Numbered from the stretch's first letter, positions 1 to 9,808 are shown. The stretch is 64,000 bases of DNA from Saprospiraceae bacterium (GCA_027488935.1 JAIYAP010000011.1:1-64000), one strand, 5' to 3'. Notes: generated by a model from the letters alone, not told the origin. Translations and numbers: made by a program.

Positions 1-2
1 AG

Positions 3-62
3 CATAAAGCGGCAAGCGAGCCTGCCGTCATCTTACCAATACCCGATTTTAACATACTTTAA
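3..62 (+). CDS. Possible C-terminal tail of a gene that starts before the window
   Basis: One frame is open from the window edge to a TAA at 60-62, giving HKAASEPAVILPIPDFNIL. A strong intrinsic terminator follows 18 bases later, which is what the end of a plus-strand gene would look like. The piece is far too short to identify, and a chance open frame is possible. Confidence 0.35.
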   Translation, partial: HKAASEPAVILPIPDFNIL

Positions 63-79
63 AATCGGTTTTTGGGATG

Positions 80-114
80 GCCTCTCTCCTAATAGTAGGA
101 GGGGGGCTTTTTTT
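80..114 (+). terminator. Intrinsic terminator
   Basis: Bases 80-90 pair with 97-107 (11 bp, two G-U pairs) around a 6-base loop, followed by a run of seven T. A second hairpin lies just upstream (43-52 with 59-68, 10 bp, then five T) and overlaps the putative stop codon. Together they would end transcription from a plus-strand gene left of the window. Confidence 0.75.
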
Positions 115-120
115 ATATAG

Positions 121-533
121 TAAGTACCAGAATTTTAAATAAAAATGAAGAAAATGAAATAGAAGGAAAACAGGAGAAACGCACTGTTTTTCTTTTCTTT
201 ATTCTGAATATTTGTTTATTTAATGTTTTATATTTTAAAATTACTTAAAAAGTCGGATTAATATACTTGTATGCTACGGGGTGGTTTTTAAATTCATTTT
301 TTCAAAACGGGTATTTTTCGCTGAAATTCATTTAATTTTGCCCTGTCAAGCATTGTTTCGGCGCATTAAGGTGTTTTTTTAAAACGATTTTTACCTGATT
401 TCGCTAAAAAAAAAGTGTTTGGCAAGATTTTGGTCTAAATGCATGTGCTTGTATATTTCAAAATAATATCTTGTATCTGCTTGGATATCGTTGACCACGA
501 TACTTGTCATTTGTAACACAACCGCTCAACTAT
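121..533. other. AT-rich upstream region of glutamine synthetase
   Basis: About 410 bases with no convincing gene. The composition is strongly AT-rich. A -7-like box TAATTTTG sits at 333-340, but no TTG lies at the expected distance upstream, so the glnN promoter is not settled. I see no riboswitch or clear operator here. Confidence 0.5.
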
Positions 534-2726
534 ATGTCCATTACTCGTTTTAACGCATTAAATACCATCGAAAACCGTCCTGATCCTTTGTTTTTCGACA
601 CAGGTGAATCGGAGTTTGATACCATCGCTTCTTATTTTGGTGAAAATGTTTTTGGCGAAGACGCCATGAAAAAATATTTGCCAGAAGACGCTTATTTGAG
701 TTTGAAAGCTGCTGTACAGAGTGGCCAAAAATTGAGCCGTGGTTTGGCCGATGTTATAGCCAATGGTTTGAAAGAGTGGGCACAACAAAAAGGTTGCACG
801 CACTTTGCCCACTGGTTTCAGCCTTTAACCGGAAAAACTGCCGAAAAACACGACTCGTTTTTTACCATGACCCACGATGGGCGGGTAATTGAAGAGTTTA
901 CGGGCGGTGCTTTGGTACAGCAGGAGCCAGACGGTTCTTCTTTTCCTTCTGGAGGTATGCGGAGTACATTCGAAGCGCGCGGTTATACCGTATGGGACCC
1001 AAGTAGTCCGGCATTTATCATGGAAGTAGGCGAAGGTAAAACCCTTTGCGTACCAACCATTTTTGTAACCTACGGTGGGGAGGCCCAGGATTTTAAACTG
1101 CCCTTGTTGCGTTCACAATCTTTTTTGGATCGCGCTGCCGTACCGGTTTGTCAGTTATTTGATGCAAACGTGAACAAAGTGATTGCGACCCTGGGTTGGG
1201 AGCAAGAGTATTTTGTCGTAGATGAGGCTTTGTTTAATGCCCGTCCAGACTTAGCCATGACAGGTCGTACCTTGTTAGGTCGCCCAGCCAGTAAGCATCA
1301 ACAGTTGGAAGACCACTATTTTGGCTCCATTCCTGAGCGTATATATGCATTTATGCGCGATTTGGAAACAGAAAGCCATAAGTTAGGTATTCCTGTACGC
1401 ACGCGCCACAATGAGGTTGCGCCTTCACAGTATGAGGTTGCGCCTATTTTTGAAGAAATCAATGTTGCAGTTGACCATAACCAGTTGTTGATGGACTTGA
1501 TGGAGCGTGTGGCACGTCGCCATAAATTGCGGGTGTTGTTGCATGAAAAACCATTTGCGGGTGTGAACGGTTCTGGGAAGCACAACAACTGGAGCATGGG
1601 TACAAATACCGGGGTGAACCTCCTATCCCCCGGAAAAGAACCAAGCAAAAACCTGAGTTTCCTCACGTTCTTTGTCAATACCGTGATGGCGGTGTACAAA
1701 TACGCCGATATCCTGCGCGCAAGCATTGCACATGCGGGCAACGACCACCGTCTTGGCGCCAACGAAGCTCCACCAGCGATCATTTCTGTGTTTATTGGGG
1801 AAGCCATGTTCAAGTTGCTCGCCCAAATTGCCAATGGCAAAAAAACCGACGATGCGGCGGTGAAACGCGCAATAGACCTGATTTCAAAACTGCCCAATCT
1901 GGAGTTGGATAATACCGACCGTAACCGGACCTCCCCCTTTGCCTTTACAGGCAATAAATTTGAAATTCGTGCGGTAGGATCGAGCCAAAACTGTGCAGGA
2001 CCGATGACGGTCATGAATACCATGATGGGTCTACAACTAATTGAATTTAAAGCAGATGTGGATAAGCTGACCAGCAAAGGTACTGAACAAGGCGAAGCGA
2101 TTCTGATGGTATTAAAGAACTATATCCGGAAGGCAAAACCAATTCTGTTTGAAGGAAATAACTATTCTGACGAATGGAAAGAAGAAGCGAAGGAGCGCGG
2201 CTTGAACAACTTTACCAATACGCCAGAAGCCTTGGATGTACTGAGCAAAAAACTGGCTCAAGAGTTTTATGGCAAATCAGGAATCATGAACGCCGTAGAA
2301 TTGGATGCATTTCATCAGGTTCAACTGCATGGCTATGTGACCAAGTTGGATATTGAGGCAAAATCGCTGGTAGAGTTGGTGCATTCGTATATAATGCCCG
2401 CCGTATTGCGCTACCAAACCGAGTTGGCTGATAATATTGCAGCAATGAAGGCCCTTGATATGGACGATTCAATTGGTTATCAAAAAGATGTGTTGAAGCG
2501 TATTTTGAAAAATTCAGGTGAAATCAAGGAAGGTTTAGATAAACTCCACAAGGCGTTAGAAAAAGTACACCACGCAAATGATTTGCGGGAAGAAGCGGAT
2601 ATTCTCTGCAATAAAGTCAAGCCGCAAATGGAAATCATTCGCGATGCTGTGGACGACTTGGAGGGAATTGTAGATGATCAATATTGGCCGCTGGTGAAGT
2701 ACCGTGAGCTGTTGTTTCCGCGTTAA
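534..2726 (+). CDS. glnN: Glutamine synthetase type III
   Basis: Makes glutamine from glutamate, ammonia and ATP in the cytoplasm, the main entry of ammonia into organic nitrogen. The 730-residue length is typical of the type III family and much longer than GSI (about 470). Family motifs include GSGKHNNWSMGTN near residue 350, NEAPPAIISVFIG near 410, and the arginine-rich NRTSPFAFTGNKFEIRAVGS. The open frame reaches upstream to a TTG at 504, but the ATG at 534 begins the family-like sequence MSITRFNALNTIE and is preferred. It is transcribed alone and followed by a terminator. No amtB or glnK neighbour is seen. Confidence 0.96.
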   Translation: MSITRFNALNTIENRPDPLFFDTGESEFDTIASYFGENVFGEDAMKKYLPEDAYLSLKAAVQSGQKLSRGLADVIANGLKEWAQQKGCTHFAHWFQPLTGKTAEKHDSFFTMTHDGRVIEEFTGGALVQQEPDGSSFPSGGMRSTFEARGYTVWDPSSPAFIMEVGEGKTLCVPTIFVTYGGEAQDFKLPLLRSQSFLDRAAVPVCQLFDANVNKVIATLGWEQEYFVVDEALFNARPDLAMTGRTLLGRPASKHQQLEDHYFGSIPERIYAFMRDLETESHKLGIPVRTRHNEVAPSQYEVAPIFEEINVAVDHNQLLMDLMERVARRHKLRVLLHEKPFAGVNGSGKHNNWSMGTNTGVNLLSPGKEPSKNLSFLTFFVNTVMAVYKYADILRASIAHAGNDHRLGANEAPPAIISVFIGEAMFKLLAQIANGKKTDDAAVKRAIDLISKLPNLELDNTDRNRTSPFAFTGNKFEIRAVGSSQNCAGPMTVMNTMMGLQLIEFKADVDKLTSKGTEQGEAILMVLKNYIRKAKPILFEGNNYSDEWKEEAKERGLNNFTNTPEALDVLSKKLAQEFYGKSGIMNAVELDAFHQVQLHGYVTKLDIEAKSLVELVHSYIMPAVLRYQTELADNIAAMKALDMDDSIGYQKDVLKRILKNSGEIKEGLDKLHKALEKVHHANDLREEADILCNKVKPQMEIIRDAVDDLEGIVDDQYWPLVKYRELLFPR

Positions 2727-2757
2727 TTTTCCCCGCAACAAATCTAAATATACCTTT

Positions 2758-2794
2758 ACGGCAGTTTCCTTAAGTGGGAACTGCCGTTTTGTTT
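2758..2794 (+). terminator. Intrinsic terminator of glnN
   Basis: Bases 2758-2769 pair with 2776-2787 (12 bp, one G-U) around a 6-base loop, then TTTTGTTT. It lies 31 bases after the glnN stop. Confidence 0.85.
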
Positions 2795-2955
2795 AAATTG
2801 AATAGAGCAGCGGAAAGATCGTCAACGTAAGTTCGGATTGGTTATTCGTTGACAAATTCGCGTAAATAATGGATATTTGCAGGTAAATATGCTAAGGATG
2901 GCCAACCTATTGGTATCTTGAAGCGTTATAGGTGCAAGTACTTAATGATTAGAAA

Positions 2956-3387
2956 ATGATATTTCGCCGTAAATCGCCCGAATCAGCATTAGACCGACTT
3001 GAAAAAGCGGGGAATGATGATTTTAGCCTGCTCAGTGAGCTGGGCCCTGGTCATTTTGGCATAGAGCATTTGTTGGAGTTGCGGGAAAGGTCTTACCAAC
3101 GTATGGATCAGTTTTTAAGCCGACAAAAATTAGCCATGATGATTGGTGCCAGTGCCGCAGTGTGGATTATGATGGCTTTTTTATCGAAAATTTTGAATTT
3201 TATTTGGCTTGCTTTTGCCGCTTTTGGGTTGGGCGCTTTAAGCCTGATCGCCTTTTTGGGGCTGATTCTTTTACAACAAAAACAATTTGGTACCAAAGGA
3301 GAACTTGATTACACACAACGTATGATCGAAGAAGAGTTGCGCCGCCGGGCAGGAAAAATGCCTCAAAATCCACGCCCGAAACAATAA
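2956..3387 (+). CDS. Small membrane protein of unknown function
   Basis: A 143-residue protein that I do not recognise. It has a charged N-terminal half of about 55 residues, two adjacent hydrophobic segments (about residues 60-78 and 82-103) joined by a very short turn, and a basic C-terminal tail rich in Arg and Pro. It is probably a two-span inner-membrane protein with both ends in the cytoplasm. The next gene starts 4 bases after its stop, so the two are very likely co-transcribed. That gene is a methyltransferase, but this gives little hint of the role here. Confidence 0.7.
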   Translation: MIFRRKSPESALDRLEKAGNDDFSLLSELGPGHFGIEHLLELRERSYQRMDQFLSRQKLAMMIGASAAVWIMMAFLSKILNFIWLAFAAFGLGALSLIAFLGLILLQQKQFGTKGELDYTQRMIEEELRRRAGKMPQNPRPKQ

Positions 3388-3391
3388 GCAC

Positions 3392-4585
3392 GTGTTACAA
3401 GACAGTCATTTAGCACCCGTTTCCCAGTTTTATGCACATTTTAAAACCGCATTTACAACCGGTGCCTTTTTAAAATGTACGTTGAGTAAACCTACCGCCA
3501 AAGCGCAGTTCGATTTGAAAAACGTGTACCTGCGACCTGTTGAAATCAAGCAGGTACTACAACTCAGCTTTACTTTTCGCTATAAAACCCGCGATGAAGT
3601 CAAGAACTTTGGACTAGAAATGGGCTTAAGTTACCTTCAAACATTGTTGGGAGAAGCCTTTTTACATGCCGATTTTTTTAGTACGACACAGGATATTTCA
3701 CTTGATTTTGACAAAAAAGGTACGGCTTCTATCCAAACTAAAAAAGCAAGTCAGGCCGCTCCGGCCGAAACAATGCATGATCGGAACAAGCAACGCCTGT
3801 TAGATCCTGCCGCGCCTTGGCTACATCGGCTCGGAATTACCAGTGCAAAAGGAGAAGTGCTGGCCGCTGCGCAGGATAAATGGAAGCAAATCAATAAGTT
3901 TCTGGAAATTATTGCATCTGTAATTAAAACAGATGCATTGCCAACAGACCTGCACATTGCAGATATGGGGTCTGGAAAGGGATACCTGACTTTTGCATTG
4001 TATGATTTTTTAAGTAATAAACTGGGACTTACACCCCATATTACCGGTATTGAGTTGCGGCAGAATCTGGTAGATTTTTGCAATAACCTATCCAAGGAAG
4101 CAGGGTTTACGCATTTAGAATTCCTGGCGCAGGATATTAACAAGTACCATCCCGAGCGGCTTGATATGCTGATTGCCTTACATGCTTGCGATACGGCAAC
4201 CGATTTGGCCTTGGCAAAAGGGATATTAGGGCAGGCTAAGGCCATCGTGGTAGCACCTTGTTGCCACAAACAAATTCGGAAGGCCATGCATACTCAAAAT
4301 GAATTGGCTCCTCTGGTGCGTTTTGGTATCCTGGAGGAACGGCAGGCCGAAATTGTCACCGATGGTATCCGCGCCTTATTGTTGGAATCGGAGGGTTATA
4401 AAACGAATGTTTTTGAATTCATTTCTACCGAGCACACTGCAAAAAATGTCATGATCACAGCAGTGGCGGATGTGCGTTTGAAAGCGCAGGCGTCACAAGC
4501 ATTGGCAAAGGTGGCTGCCTTAAAATCGGGATTTGGGATCGACAAGCATTTTTTGGAAGGCTTGCTGGCAGCAAATATCATCTGA
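3392..4585 (+). CDS. SAM-dependent methyltransferase (Methyltransf_32-like)
   Basis: A 397-residue protein. The C-terminal half is a class I methyltransferase fold. The SAM-binding loop is ADMGSGKGYLTFAL (about residues 190-203), the acidic end of strand 2 is GIELRQNLVDF, and a later motif is VVAPCCHKQIR. The PCCH signature is shared with METTL25/GSTCD-type methyltransferases, whose substrates are RNA or protein. The N-terminal 130 residues are unassigned. The start is GTG, 4 bases after the preceding stop, with no ATG nearby that keeps the N-terminus. Substrate unknown; assignment to the superfamily is secure. Confidence 0.82.
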   Translation: MLQDSHLAPVSQFYAHFKTAFTTGAFLKCTLSKPTAKAQFDLKNVYLRPVEIKQVLQLSFTFRYKTRDEVKNFGLEMGLSYLQTLLGEAFLHADFFSTTQDISLDFDKKGTASIQTKKASQAAPAETMHDRNKQRLLDPAAPWLHRLGITSAKGEVLAAAQDKWKQINKFLEIIASVIKTDALPTDLHIADMGSGKGYLTFALYDFLSNKLGLTPHITGIELRQNLVDFCNNLSKEAGFTHLEFLAQDINKYHPERLDMLIALHACDTATDLALAKGILGQAKAIVVAPCCHKQIRKAMHTQNELAPLVRFGILEERQAEIVTDGIRALLLESEGYKTNVFEFISTEHTAKNVMITAVADVRLKAQASQALAKVAALKSGFGIDKHFLEGLLAANII

Positions 4586-4641
4586 TTGTTGGAAAAATAG
4601 TATATGCTTTTGTGAACAATGAATAGCTTGCAAATTTTGTT

Positions 4642-4649
4642 TAGTTTTG
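4642..4649 (+). promoter_or_regulatory. Putative -7 box upstream of hppA
   Basis: TAGTTTTG matches the Bacteroidota -7 consensus TAnnTTTG. No well-spaced -33 TTG is evident. It would give a leader of roughly 100 bases before the hppA ATG. Confidence 0.4.
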
Positions 4650-4757
4650 CCCCCGTTTTAAACTTTTCAGGTAGTATTTTTGGAGGCTGTCTGAACAAGC
4701 AAGACGTGCAATAAAACGAATTTCCAACAATTTTTCACATCAAAACAAAGATTCCGG

Positions 4758-6995
4758 ATGAGTTCTTTGCTTTACTTAATTCCATTTTTCGGTGTAGTGG
4801 GTCTGGTTTATATGTTTATCCTCCAGCAATGGGTGGTTAAGCAAGATGCCGGCGACGAAAAAATGAGCGGCATTGCCGCCAATATTGCTGATGGTGCCAT
4901 GTCCTTCCTTAAAGCGGAATACCGCGTACTAGCCATCTATGTGCTTGTTGCCAGTGTACTTTTAGGCTGGTTGAGCATGCAAGTAACAACCAGTCACCCA
5001 CTTATTGTTGTCGCTTTCGTGATTGGTGCTATTTTCTCCATCACAGCAGGCTTCATCGGTATGCGTATCGCAACCAAAGCCAATGTACGTACGACACAAG
5101 CGGCGCGCACAAGTTTGGCCCAGGCACTTAAAGTTTCTTTCAATGGCGGTTCTGTTATGGGACTTGGTGTTGCAGGTTTGGCCGTAATTGGCTTGAGTGT
5201 CCTGTTTATGGCTTTCTATATGTATTTCATGAATGGGACTTACGGCCGCGACGGGCATATTGTAATGTCGCGGGTGCTGGAAGTATTGGCGGGTTTCTCG
5301 CTGGGTGCTGAATCAATCGCGCTGTTTGCCCGTGTAGGTGGCGGTATTTATACAAAAGCAGCCGACGTAGGTGCTGACCTTGTAGGTAAAGTAGAGGCTG
5401 GTATCCCAGAAGATGATCCTCGTAATCCTGCAACCATTGCCGATAATGTAGGTGATAACGTGGGTGACGTTGCTGGTATGGGTGCCGATTTGTTCGGTTC
5501 TTATGTTGCAACGGTATTGGCTGCCATGGTATTGGGCAACTCTGTTATTCGCGACAGTGGTGGCATCGACGACGCATTTGGCGGTATCGGTCCGATCTTG
5601 TTGCCGATGCTGATTGCAGGCCTGGGTATTTTGTTCTCTATTGTTGGGATGTTGCTGGTGCGCGTTAGCAAAACGGCTGAGTTGAGCGCAAGCATCGTTC
5701 AGAACGCGTTGAACCGCGGTAACTGGGCAAGTATTATCATTACCGGTATTGCTTGTTACCCAATTATTCAGTGGATGTTGCCAGCACAGATGACCATGAA
5801 TTTCTTTGGTCGCGGCTCGGTGATTGTTTCTAATACAAACGTGTTTTTCGCGGTAGTGGTGGGCCTCGTTGTAGGCGCATTGATTTCGGCGATTACCGAA
5901 TACTATACAGGATTGGGTAAAAAGCCGGTATTGGCCATTGTTCGTCAATCTGCTACAGGCCACGGTACAAACGTAATTGCTGGTTTAGCCACTGGTATGA
6001 TGTCTACCTGGATGCCAATCGTAATGTTTTCTGCAGCAATCTGGGGCGCATACAGCCTGGCTGGTTTCTATGGTGTAGCCATTGCGGCATCTGCCATGAT
6101 GGCAACGACTGCGATGCAATTGGCCATTGACGCGTTTGGTCCGATTGCCGATAATGCAGGCGGTATTGCTGAAATGAGCGAATTGCCCAAAGAAGTACGG
6201 GAGCGCACCGATATTCTGGACTCTGTTGGTAACACAACGGCGGCAATCGGTAAAGGTTTCGCGATCGCATCTGCGGCGTTGACGGCCTTGGGTTTGTTTG
6301 CAGCATATGTAGATTTCACGGGTATTGAAGGGATTAATATTTTTAAAGCCGATGTATTGGCTGCCTTGTTCTTAGGCTCCATGATTCCGGTTGTATTCTC
6401 TGCGCTTGCCATGCAAAGTGTAGGTCGTGCTGCCATGGATATGGTAGAGGAAGTGCGTCGTCAATTCCGCGAAATTCCAGGTCTGTTGGAAGGTACAGGC
6501 AAAGCAGAATATGGTAAATGTGTAGAAATTTCTACCAAAGCGGCTTTGCGCGAAATGATGCCTCCTGGTTTGATCACGATTATTACGCCAATTGTGGTAG
6601 GTTTCCTGATGGGACCAGAAGCATTGGGTGGTTATATGGCTGGTGTGACCGTAAGCGGTGTATTGTGGGCTTTGTTCCAATCAAACGCTGGTGGTGCATG
6701 GGATAATGCCAAGAAGTCTTTTGAAAAAGGCGTTGAAATAAATGGTAAGACCTACTACAAGGGATCTGAGCCACATAAAGCTGCAGTAACCGGTGATACA
6801 GTAGGTGATCCATTTAAAGACACGTCTGGTCCTTCTATGAATATCCTGATCAAATTGACTTGTCTGGTTGGTTTGGTGATTGCGCCTATTTTAGGTGGCC
6901 ACATGGATGAACCGGCTACAGGTTTGAACGAGCCTGCTCCAAAGGTACAACCTGTGGATGCACCAGCTACACAGACGGCGGCTCCAGTACGATAG
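4758..6995 (+). CDS. hppA: K+-dependent membrane-bound pyrophosphatase
   Basis: A 745-residue polytopic membrane protein that couples pyrophosphate hydrolysis to ion pumping across the inner membrane. The catalytic segment [18 protein letters not shown] is intact, as is [17 protein letters not shown]. The segment [15 protein letters not shown] carries Ala and Gly where K+-independent enzymes have Lys and Thr, so K+ dependence is expected. The gate glutamate that follows DLF/DLY in Na+-pumping enzymes is Gly247 here, while a Glu is present in TM5 at residue 185 ([13 protein letters not shown]). This resembles the relocated-glutamate H+-pumping type described from Flavobacterium, so H+ is the more likely ion. 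It ends with a Pro/Ala-rich tail. Confidence 0.96.
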   Translation: MSSLLYLIPFFGVVGLVYMFILQQWVVKQDAGDEKMSGIAANIADGAMSFLKAEYRVLAIYVLVASVLLGWLSMQVTTSHPLIVVAFVIGAIFSITAGFIGMRIATKANVRTTQAARTSLAQALKVSFNGGSVMGLGVAGLAVIGLSVLFMAFYMYFMNGTYGRDGHIVMSRVLEVLAGFSLGAESIALFARVGGGIYTKAADVGADLVGKVEAGIPEDDPRNPATIADNVGDNVGDVAGMGADLFGSYVATVLAAMVLGNSVIRDSGGIDDAFGGIGPILLPMLIAGLGILFSIVGMLLVRVSKTAELSASIVQNALNRGNWASIIITGIACYPIIQWMLPAQMTMNFFGRGSVIVSNTNVFFAVVVGLVVGALISAITEYYTGLGKKPVLAIVRQSATGHGTNVIAGLATGMMSTWMPIVMFSAAIWGAYSLAGFYGVAIAASAMMATTAMQLAIDAFGPIADNAGGIAEMSELPKEVRERTDILDSVGNTTAAIGKGFAIASAALTALGLFAAYVDFTGIEGINIFKADVLAALFLGSMIPVVFSALAMQSVGRAAMDMVEEVRRQFREIPGLLEGTGKAEYGKCVEISTKAALREMMPPGLITIITPIVVGFLMGPEALGGYMAGVTVSGVLWALFQSNAGGAWDNAKKSFEKGVEINGKTYYKGSEPHKAAVTGDTVGDPFKDTSGPSMNILIKLTCLVGLVIAPILGGHMDEPATGLNEPAPKVQPVDAPATQTAAPVR

Positions 6996-7029
6996 TTGAA
7001 ATAACCTGTAATAAGTAATAGTTCCGGAA

Positions 7030-7063
7030 AGCGGCTCGAACACTAAGTTCGGGCCGCTTTTTT
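7030..7063 (+). terminator. Intrinsic terminator of hppA
   Basis: Bases 7030-7041 pair with 7047-7058 (12 bp, one G-U) around loop ACTAA, then six T. The hairpin overlaps the 3' end of the convergent kinase gene. The T-run lies on the plus-strand side, so it serves hppA. Confidence 0.85.
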
Positions 7064-8329
7064 AATGGGCATTTTAATTTCAATTTTAGTTCCTGTGCCG
7101 GGTTCGCTTTCCAGCCGTAGTTTCCAGCGATGTGCCGTACACATGGTTTTTACATAAAACAACCCAAGTCCAAACCCTTTGATATTGTGCACATTGCCCG
7201 TCGGCACGCGATAAAACTTGTCGAATACCCGCTTTTGATGTTCTTTGGGTATGCCAATGCCGTTGTCTGATACCGTTAATACGAGTTCTTTGCCTTCCTG
7301 GTACAATTTGATTCCAATGGCTGGGTTGTTCTGCGAATATTTAACTGCATTGTCTACCAGGTTGTGCAGGATGTTGGTCAAATGCATCCGATCCGCACGA
7401 ATGATGGCGTTTTCAGCCTGGAGATCAAGCGTAAAAAAGCCTTGTTTTTCATCCACTTTTAGCGACATCGAGGCGGAAATATTTTGAATTAATTCCTGTA
7501 GGTTAATCTCTTCAAGGTTTAACTCGATGTTATTACGTTCAATTTTAGCCAGTTGTAATACCTTTTCTACCTGGGTATTGAGGCGCAGCACCTGTTCTTT
7601 GATGATGCCGGCATACCGGTTTAGGCGCGGATCCTGTTTGATGAATTCGTTTTGAAGGAAAACATCGGTAGAGATATTGATGGTCGAAATGGGTGTTTTA
7701 AACTCATGCGTCATGTTATTGATAAAGTCGCGTTGCAGTTCAGAGAGTTGCTTTTGGCGCAAAATAATAAACATGGAATAAGTAAAAAACGCAACGGTCG
7801 TGAGCATAAGCACGGAAAATACCACGACCCACCACATATTGCTCAAAATATTGGCTTCCATACCGGGGAATTGTACCCCGAAGTAATGGTTAAACTCGCT
7901 GCCGCTATGCCGGGGTAATGGAGATTCGCCTTCACTGACCGCTTTGTTGTCGTATTTAACCATTTTCCCTTTCACCATTTGATCGCTGGTGCAGTCGAAA
8001 ATGCCGTATTGATAATCTTCTTTCAGGCCTTGTACTTCAAACGCCTTATTGAGGTAAAACTCTAGAATATCGGCTTCAAAGGGGTTGTCTACATTTACTA
8101 CCCAATAATTTGAGGACAGTTGTTCGACTAGTTTTTGCTTTTGGAGGGTGAATTCATTGAGCACCGAAAGGCCATTTGCGGCATCGAGCAGCGCCTGATT
8201 AACCTTGCGGTTGAATTCTCTTTCCTGGAGGTCCCAGGTGCGGAGTACCCAATAAGTTTGTACGGTGAGCAGGCTCAGGATGGAAAGTGCTCCGAGCAGC
8301 ATTACCCTTCTGACGATGGTGTTGGTCAT
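7043..8329 (-). CDS. Two-component sensor histidine kinase
   Basis: A 428-residue inner-membrane kinase. TM1 is about residues 10-28, an extracytoplasmic sensor of about 135 residues with no recognisable fold follows, and TM2 is about 165-188. The HisKA domain follows with phospho-acceptor His208 in NNMTHEFKTPIS. The ATP-binding domain has the N box LHNLVDNAVKYS, the G1 box SDNGIGIPKEHQ and the G2 box GFGLGLFYVK. No response regulator lies beside it in this window, so it is an orphan here. It is convergent with hppA. The signal it senses cannot be read from the sequence. Confidence 0.92.
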   Translation of the reverse strand: MTNTIVRRVMLLGALSILSLLTVQTYWVLRTWDLQEREFNRKVNQALLDAANGLSVLNEFTLQKQKLVEQLSSNYWVVNVDNPFEADILEFYLNKAFEVQGLKEDYQYGIFDCTSDQMVKGKMVKYDNKAVSEGESPLPRHSGSEFNHYFGVQFPGMEANILSNMWWVVVFSVLMLTTVAFFTYSMFIILRQKQLSELQRDFINNMTHEFKTPISTINISTDVFLQNEFIKQDPRLNRYAGIIKEQVLRLNTQVEKVLQLAKIERNNIELNLEEINLQELIQNISASMSLKVDEKQGFFTLDLQAENAIIRADRMHLTNILHNLVDNAVKYSQNNPAIGIKLYQEGKELVLTVSDNGIGIPKEHQKRVFDKFYRVPTGNVHNIKGFGLGLFYVKTMCTAHRWKLRLESEPGTGTKIEIKMPIKKAART

Positions 8330-8348
8330 ATCATTTTACAGTAAGCAA

Positions 8349-8356
8349 CAAAGATA
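8349..8356 (-). promoter_or_regulatory. Putative -7 box of the histidine kinase gene
   Basis: The minus strand reads TATCTTTG, matching TAnnTTTG, 19 bases before the kinase ATG. No clear -33 element is seen. Confidence 0.4.
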
Positions 8357-8415
8357 CGGGTGCTGGTGGGTGCGTTCAGGGCATTAGGAAAATGTTTGCT
8401 TTTGGGGGAAATAAA

Positions 8416-8451
8416 AAAAGCAAAACCAACCCTTAGGCCGATTTTGCTTTT
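8416..8451 (-). terminator. Terminator of the rpsF-rpsR-rplI operon
   Basis: Bases 8442-8451 pair with 8416-8425 (10 bp AAAAGCAAAA/TTTTGCTTTT), and on the minus strand a T-rich run follows. It lies 24 bases downstream of the rplI stop. Confidence 0.6.
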
Positions 8452-8475
8452 AAAAATGCGATAGAAACAAGTGAA

Positions 8476-8928
8476 TTATGCTTGTTCTGGCACTACATCA
8501 AACAGGACACTTACAATAACGGCAGGGTGGAATTTTACCGTAGCCGTGTAGGTACCCAGGTCTTTTACTTCTTCTGGCATTTCGATGATGCGTTTGTCGG
8601 CATCAATACCCAATTGTTCTTTCAGTGCCGTAGAAACGTTTTGTGCACTTACAGAACCGAAAAGGCGACCGCTTTCTCCTGCTTTTGCATGGATACGGAG
8701 GCTAAAGCCTTTCATTTTATCGGCGAGTTCGTTGAAAGCAGCGATAATAACCGCTTCTTTTTTAGCGCCTTGTTTTTTCAATCCATCCAGACGCGCCATG
8801 TTGGTTTTGTTGGCTACGATAGCCAGGCCTCTGGGGATCAGGTAGTTGCGGCCGTAACCGTCTTTTACTTTGACGACATCATGTTTGGCGCCTACCTTTT
8901 CGATATGATCGAGCAGAATGATTTCCAT
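8476..8928 (-). CDS. rplI: 50S ribosomal protein L9
   Basis: A 150-residue L9 that binds 23S rRNA at the base of the L1 stalk. The N-terminal signature is MEIILLDHIEKVGAKHDVV followed by VKDGYGRNYLIPRGLA. A long connecting helix is followed by the C-terminal domain. It is the third gene of the S6-S18-L9 operon, 54 bases after rpsR. Length and gene order are standard. Confidence 0.98.
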   Translation of the reverse strand: MEIILLDHIEKVGAKHDVVKVKDGYGRNYLIPRGLAIVANKTNMARLDGLKKQGAKKEAVIIAAFNELADKMKGFSLRIHAKAGESGRLFGSVSAQNVSTALKEQLGIDADKRIIEMPEEVKDLGTYTATVKFHPAVIVSVLFDVVPEQA

Positions 8929-8982
8929 TGCTGTTGCGAATTGTTGAGTGATGAATAAAGGTGGAACTTGGGGTTAATTGAT

Positions 8983-9252
8983 TTATTTCATCAAGTCGGC
9001 GATAAACGGCAACATACCGAGGTGACGGGCGCGTTTTACAGCGGTCGCTACACGGCGTTGGTATTTGAGGCTGTTGCCGGTGATACGGCGTGGCAGCAAT
9101 TTGCCTTGTTCGTTGATGAATTGGAGCAAAAAGTCGGAATCTTTGTAATCAATGTATTTGATACCGAATTTGCGGAAACGGCAATATTTTTTGTGTTTCA
9201 GCCCGATTTTCGGGTTGCTAAGAAACTTTACATCTTCTCTTGAAGCAGCCAT
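8983..9252 (-). CDS. rpsR: 30S ribosomal protein S18
   Basis: An 89-residue S18, which binds together with S6 on the platform of the 30S subunit. The core motif [17 protein letters not shown] and the basic segment [16 protein letters not shown] are intact. It sits 77 bases after rpsF and 54 before rplI. No zinc-type cysteine motif is present, as expected for this lineage. Confidence 0.98.
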   Translation of the reverse strand: MAASREDVKFLSNPKIGLKHKKYCRFRKFGIKYIDYKDSDFLLQFINEQGKLLPRRITGNSLKYQRRVATAVKRARHLGMLPFIADLMK

Positions 9253-9329
9253 CGTAAAGGTTATTGTTGAAAAGTGGATGGTGAAGGATGGTGAAAACGG
9301 TTTGATAAACTAAACCGGTTGCCGTTGGT

Positions 9330-9761
9330 TTAAGCGTCGAGATCGACTACAACTGGAGCGGGTGGTGCAGCAGGCGTTGCTTCGGCTACAGCAGGTGTTG
9401 TTTCACCGTCTGTTGCTTTTTTGCGTTTGCCGATGCGACCATTGCGCTTATCGTCGTTGTATTTTACGCCGTATTTGTCGAGTTTTACCGTGAGGAAACG
9501 GAGCAAACGCTCGTTACGTTTCAGGTTCAACTCAAACTTGCCCATGAAATCGGCTACTACGCACGCAAACTCGATGCAATAGTAAAAGCCGGAGGAGCGG
9601 CGGTTGATACTGTAGGCCAACTGGCGGAGGCCAACTTCATCCACAGCAATGACGGTAGCGCCATAACTTTCTAATTCTGCCTGGATGTTTTCTGCTGTCG
9701 ATTTAACTTCATCGCCCGACAGCACCGGATCTACGATAAAGGTGACTTCGTAATGTCTCAT
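9330..9761 (-). CDS. rpsF: 30S ribosomal protein S6
   Basis: A 143-residue S6. The ferredoxin-like core begins MRHYEVTFIVDPVLSGDEV and contains GLRQLAYSINRRSSGFYY. The last 30 residues form an Ala/Pro-rich acidic extension absent from the shortest S6 proteins. It heads the operon and is preceded by a well-formed promoter at 9809-9839. In other bacteria the S6:S18 complex binds its own leader; the leader here (about 45 bases) is too short for me to point to such a structure. Confidence 0.97.
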   Translation of the reverse strand: MRHYEVTFIVDPVLSGDEVKSTAENIQAELESYGATVIAVDEVGLRQLAYSINRRSSGFYYCIEFACVVADFMGKFELNLKRNERLLRFLTVKLDKYGVKYNDDKRNGRIGKRKKATDGETTPAVAEATPAAPPAPVVVDLDA

Positions 9762-9808
9762 TATCAGTCTGTTGTGAAAAAAATGTGAACTTTTGTTAAA
9801 AGCGGGTG

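Noticed and set aside
1316-2077. 253-codon minus-strand frame opposite glnN
   Set aside because: Antisense to a conserved glutamine synthetase with no domain of its own.
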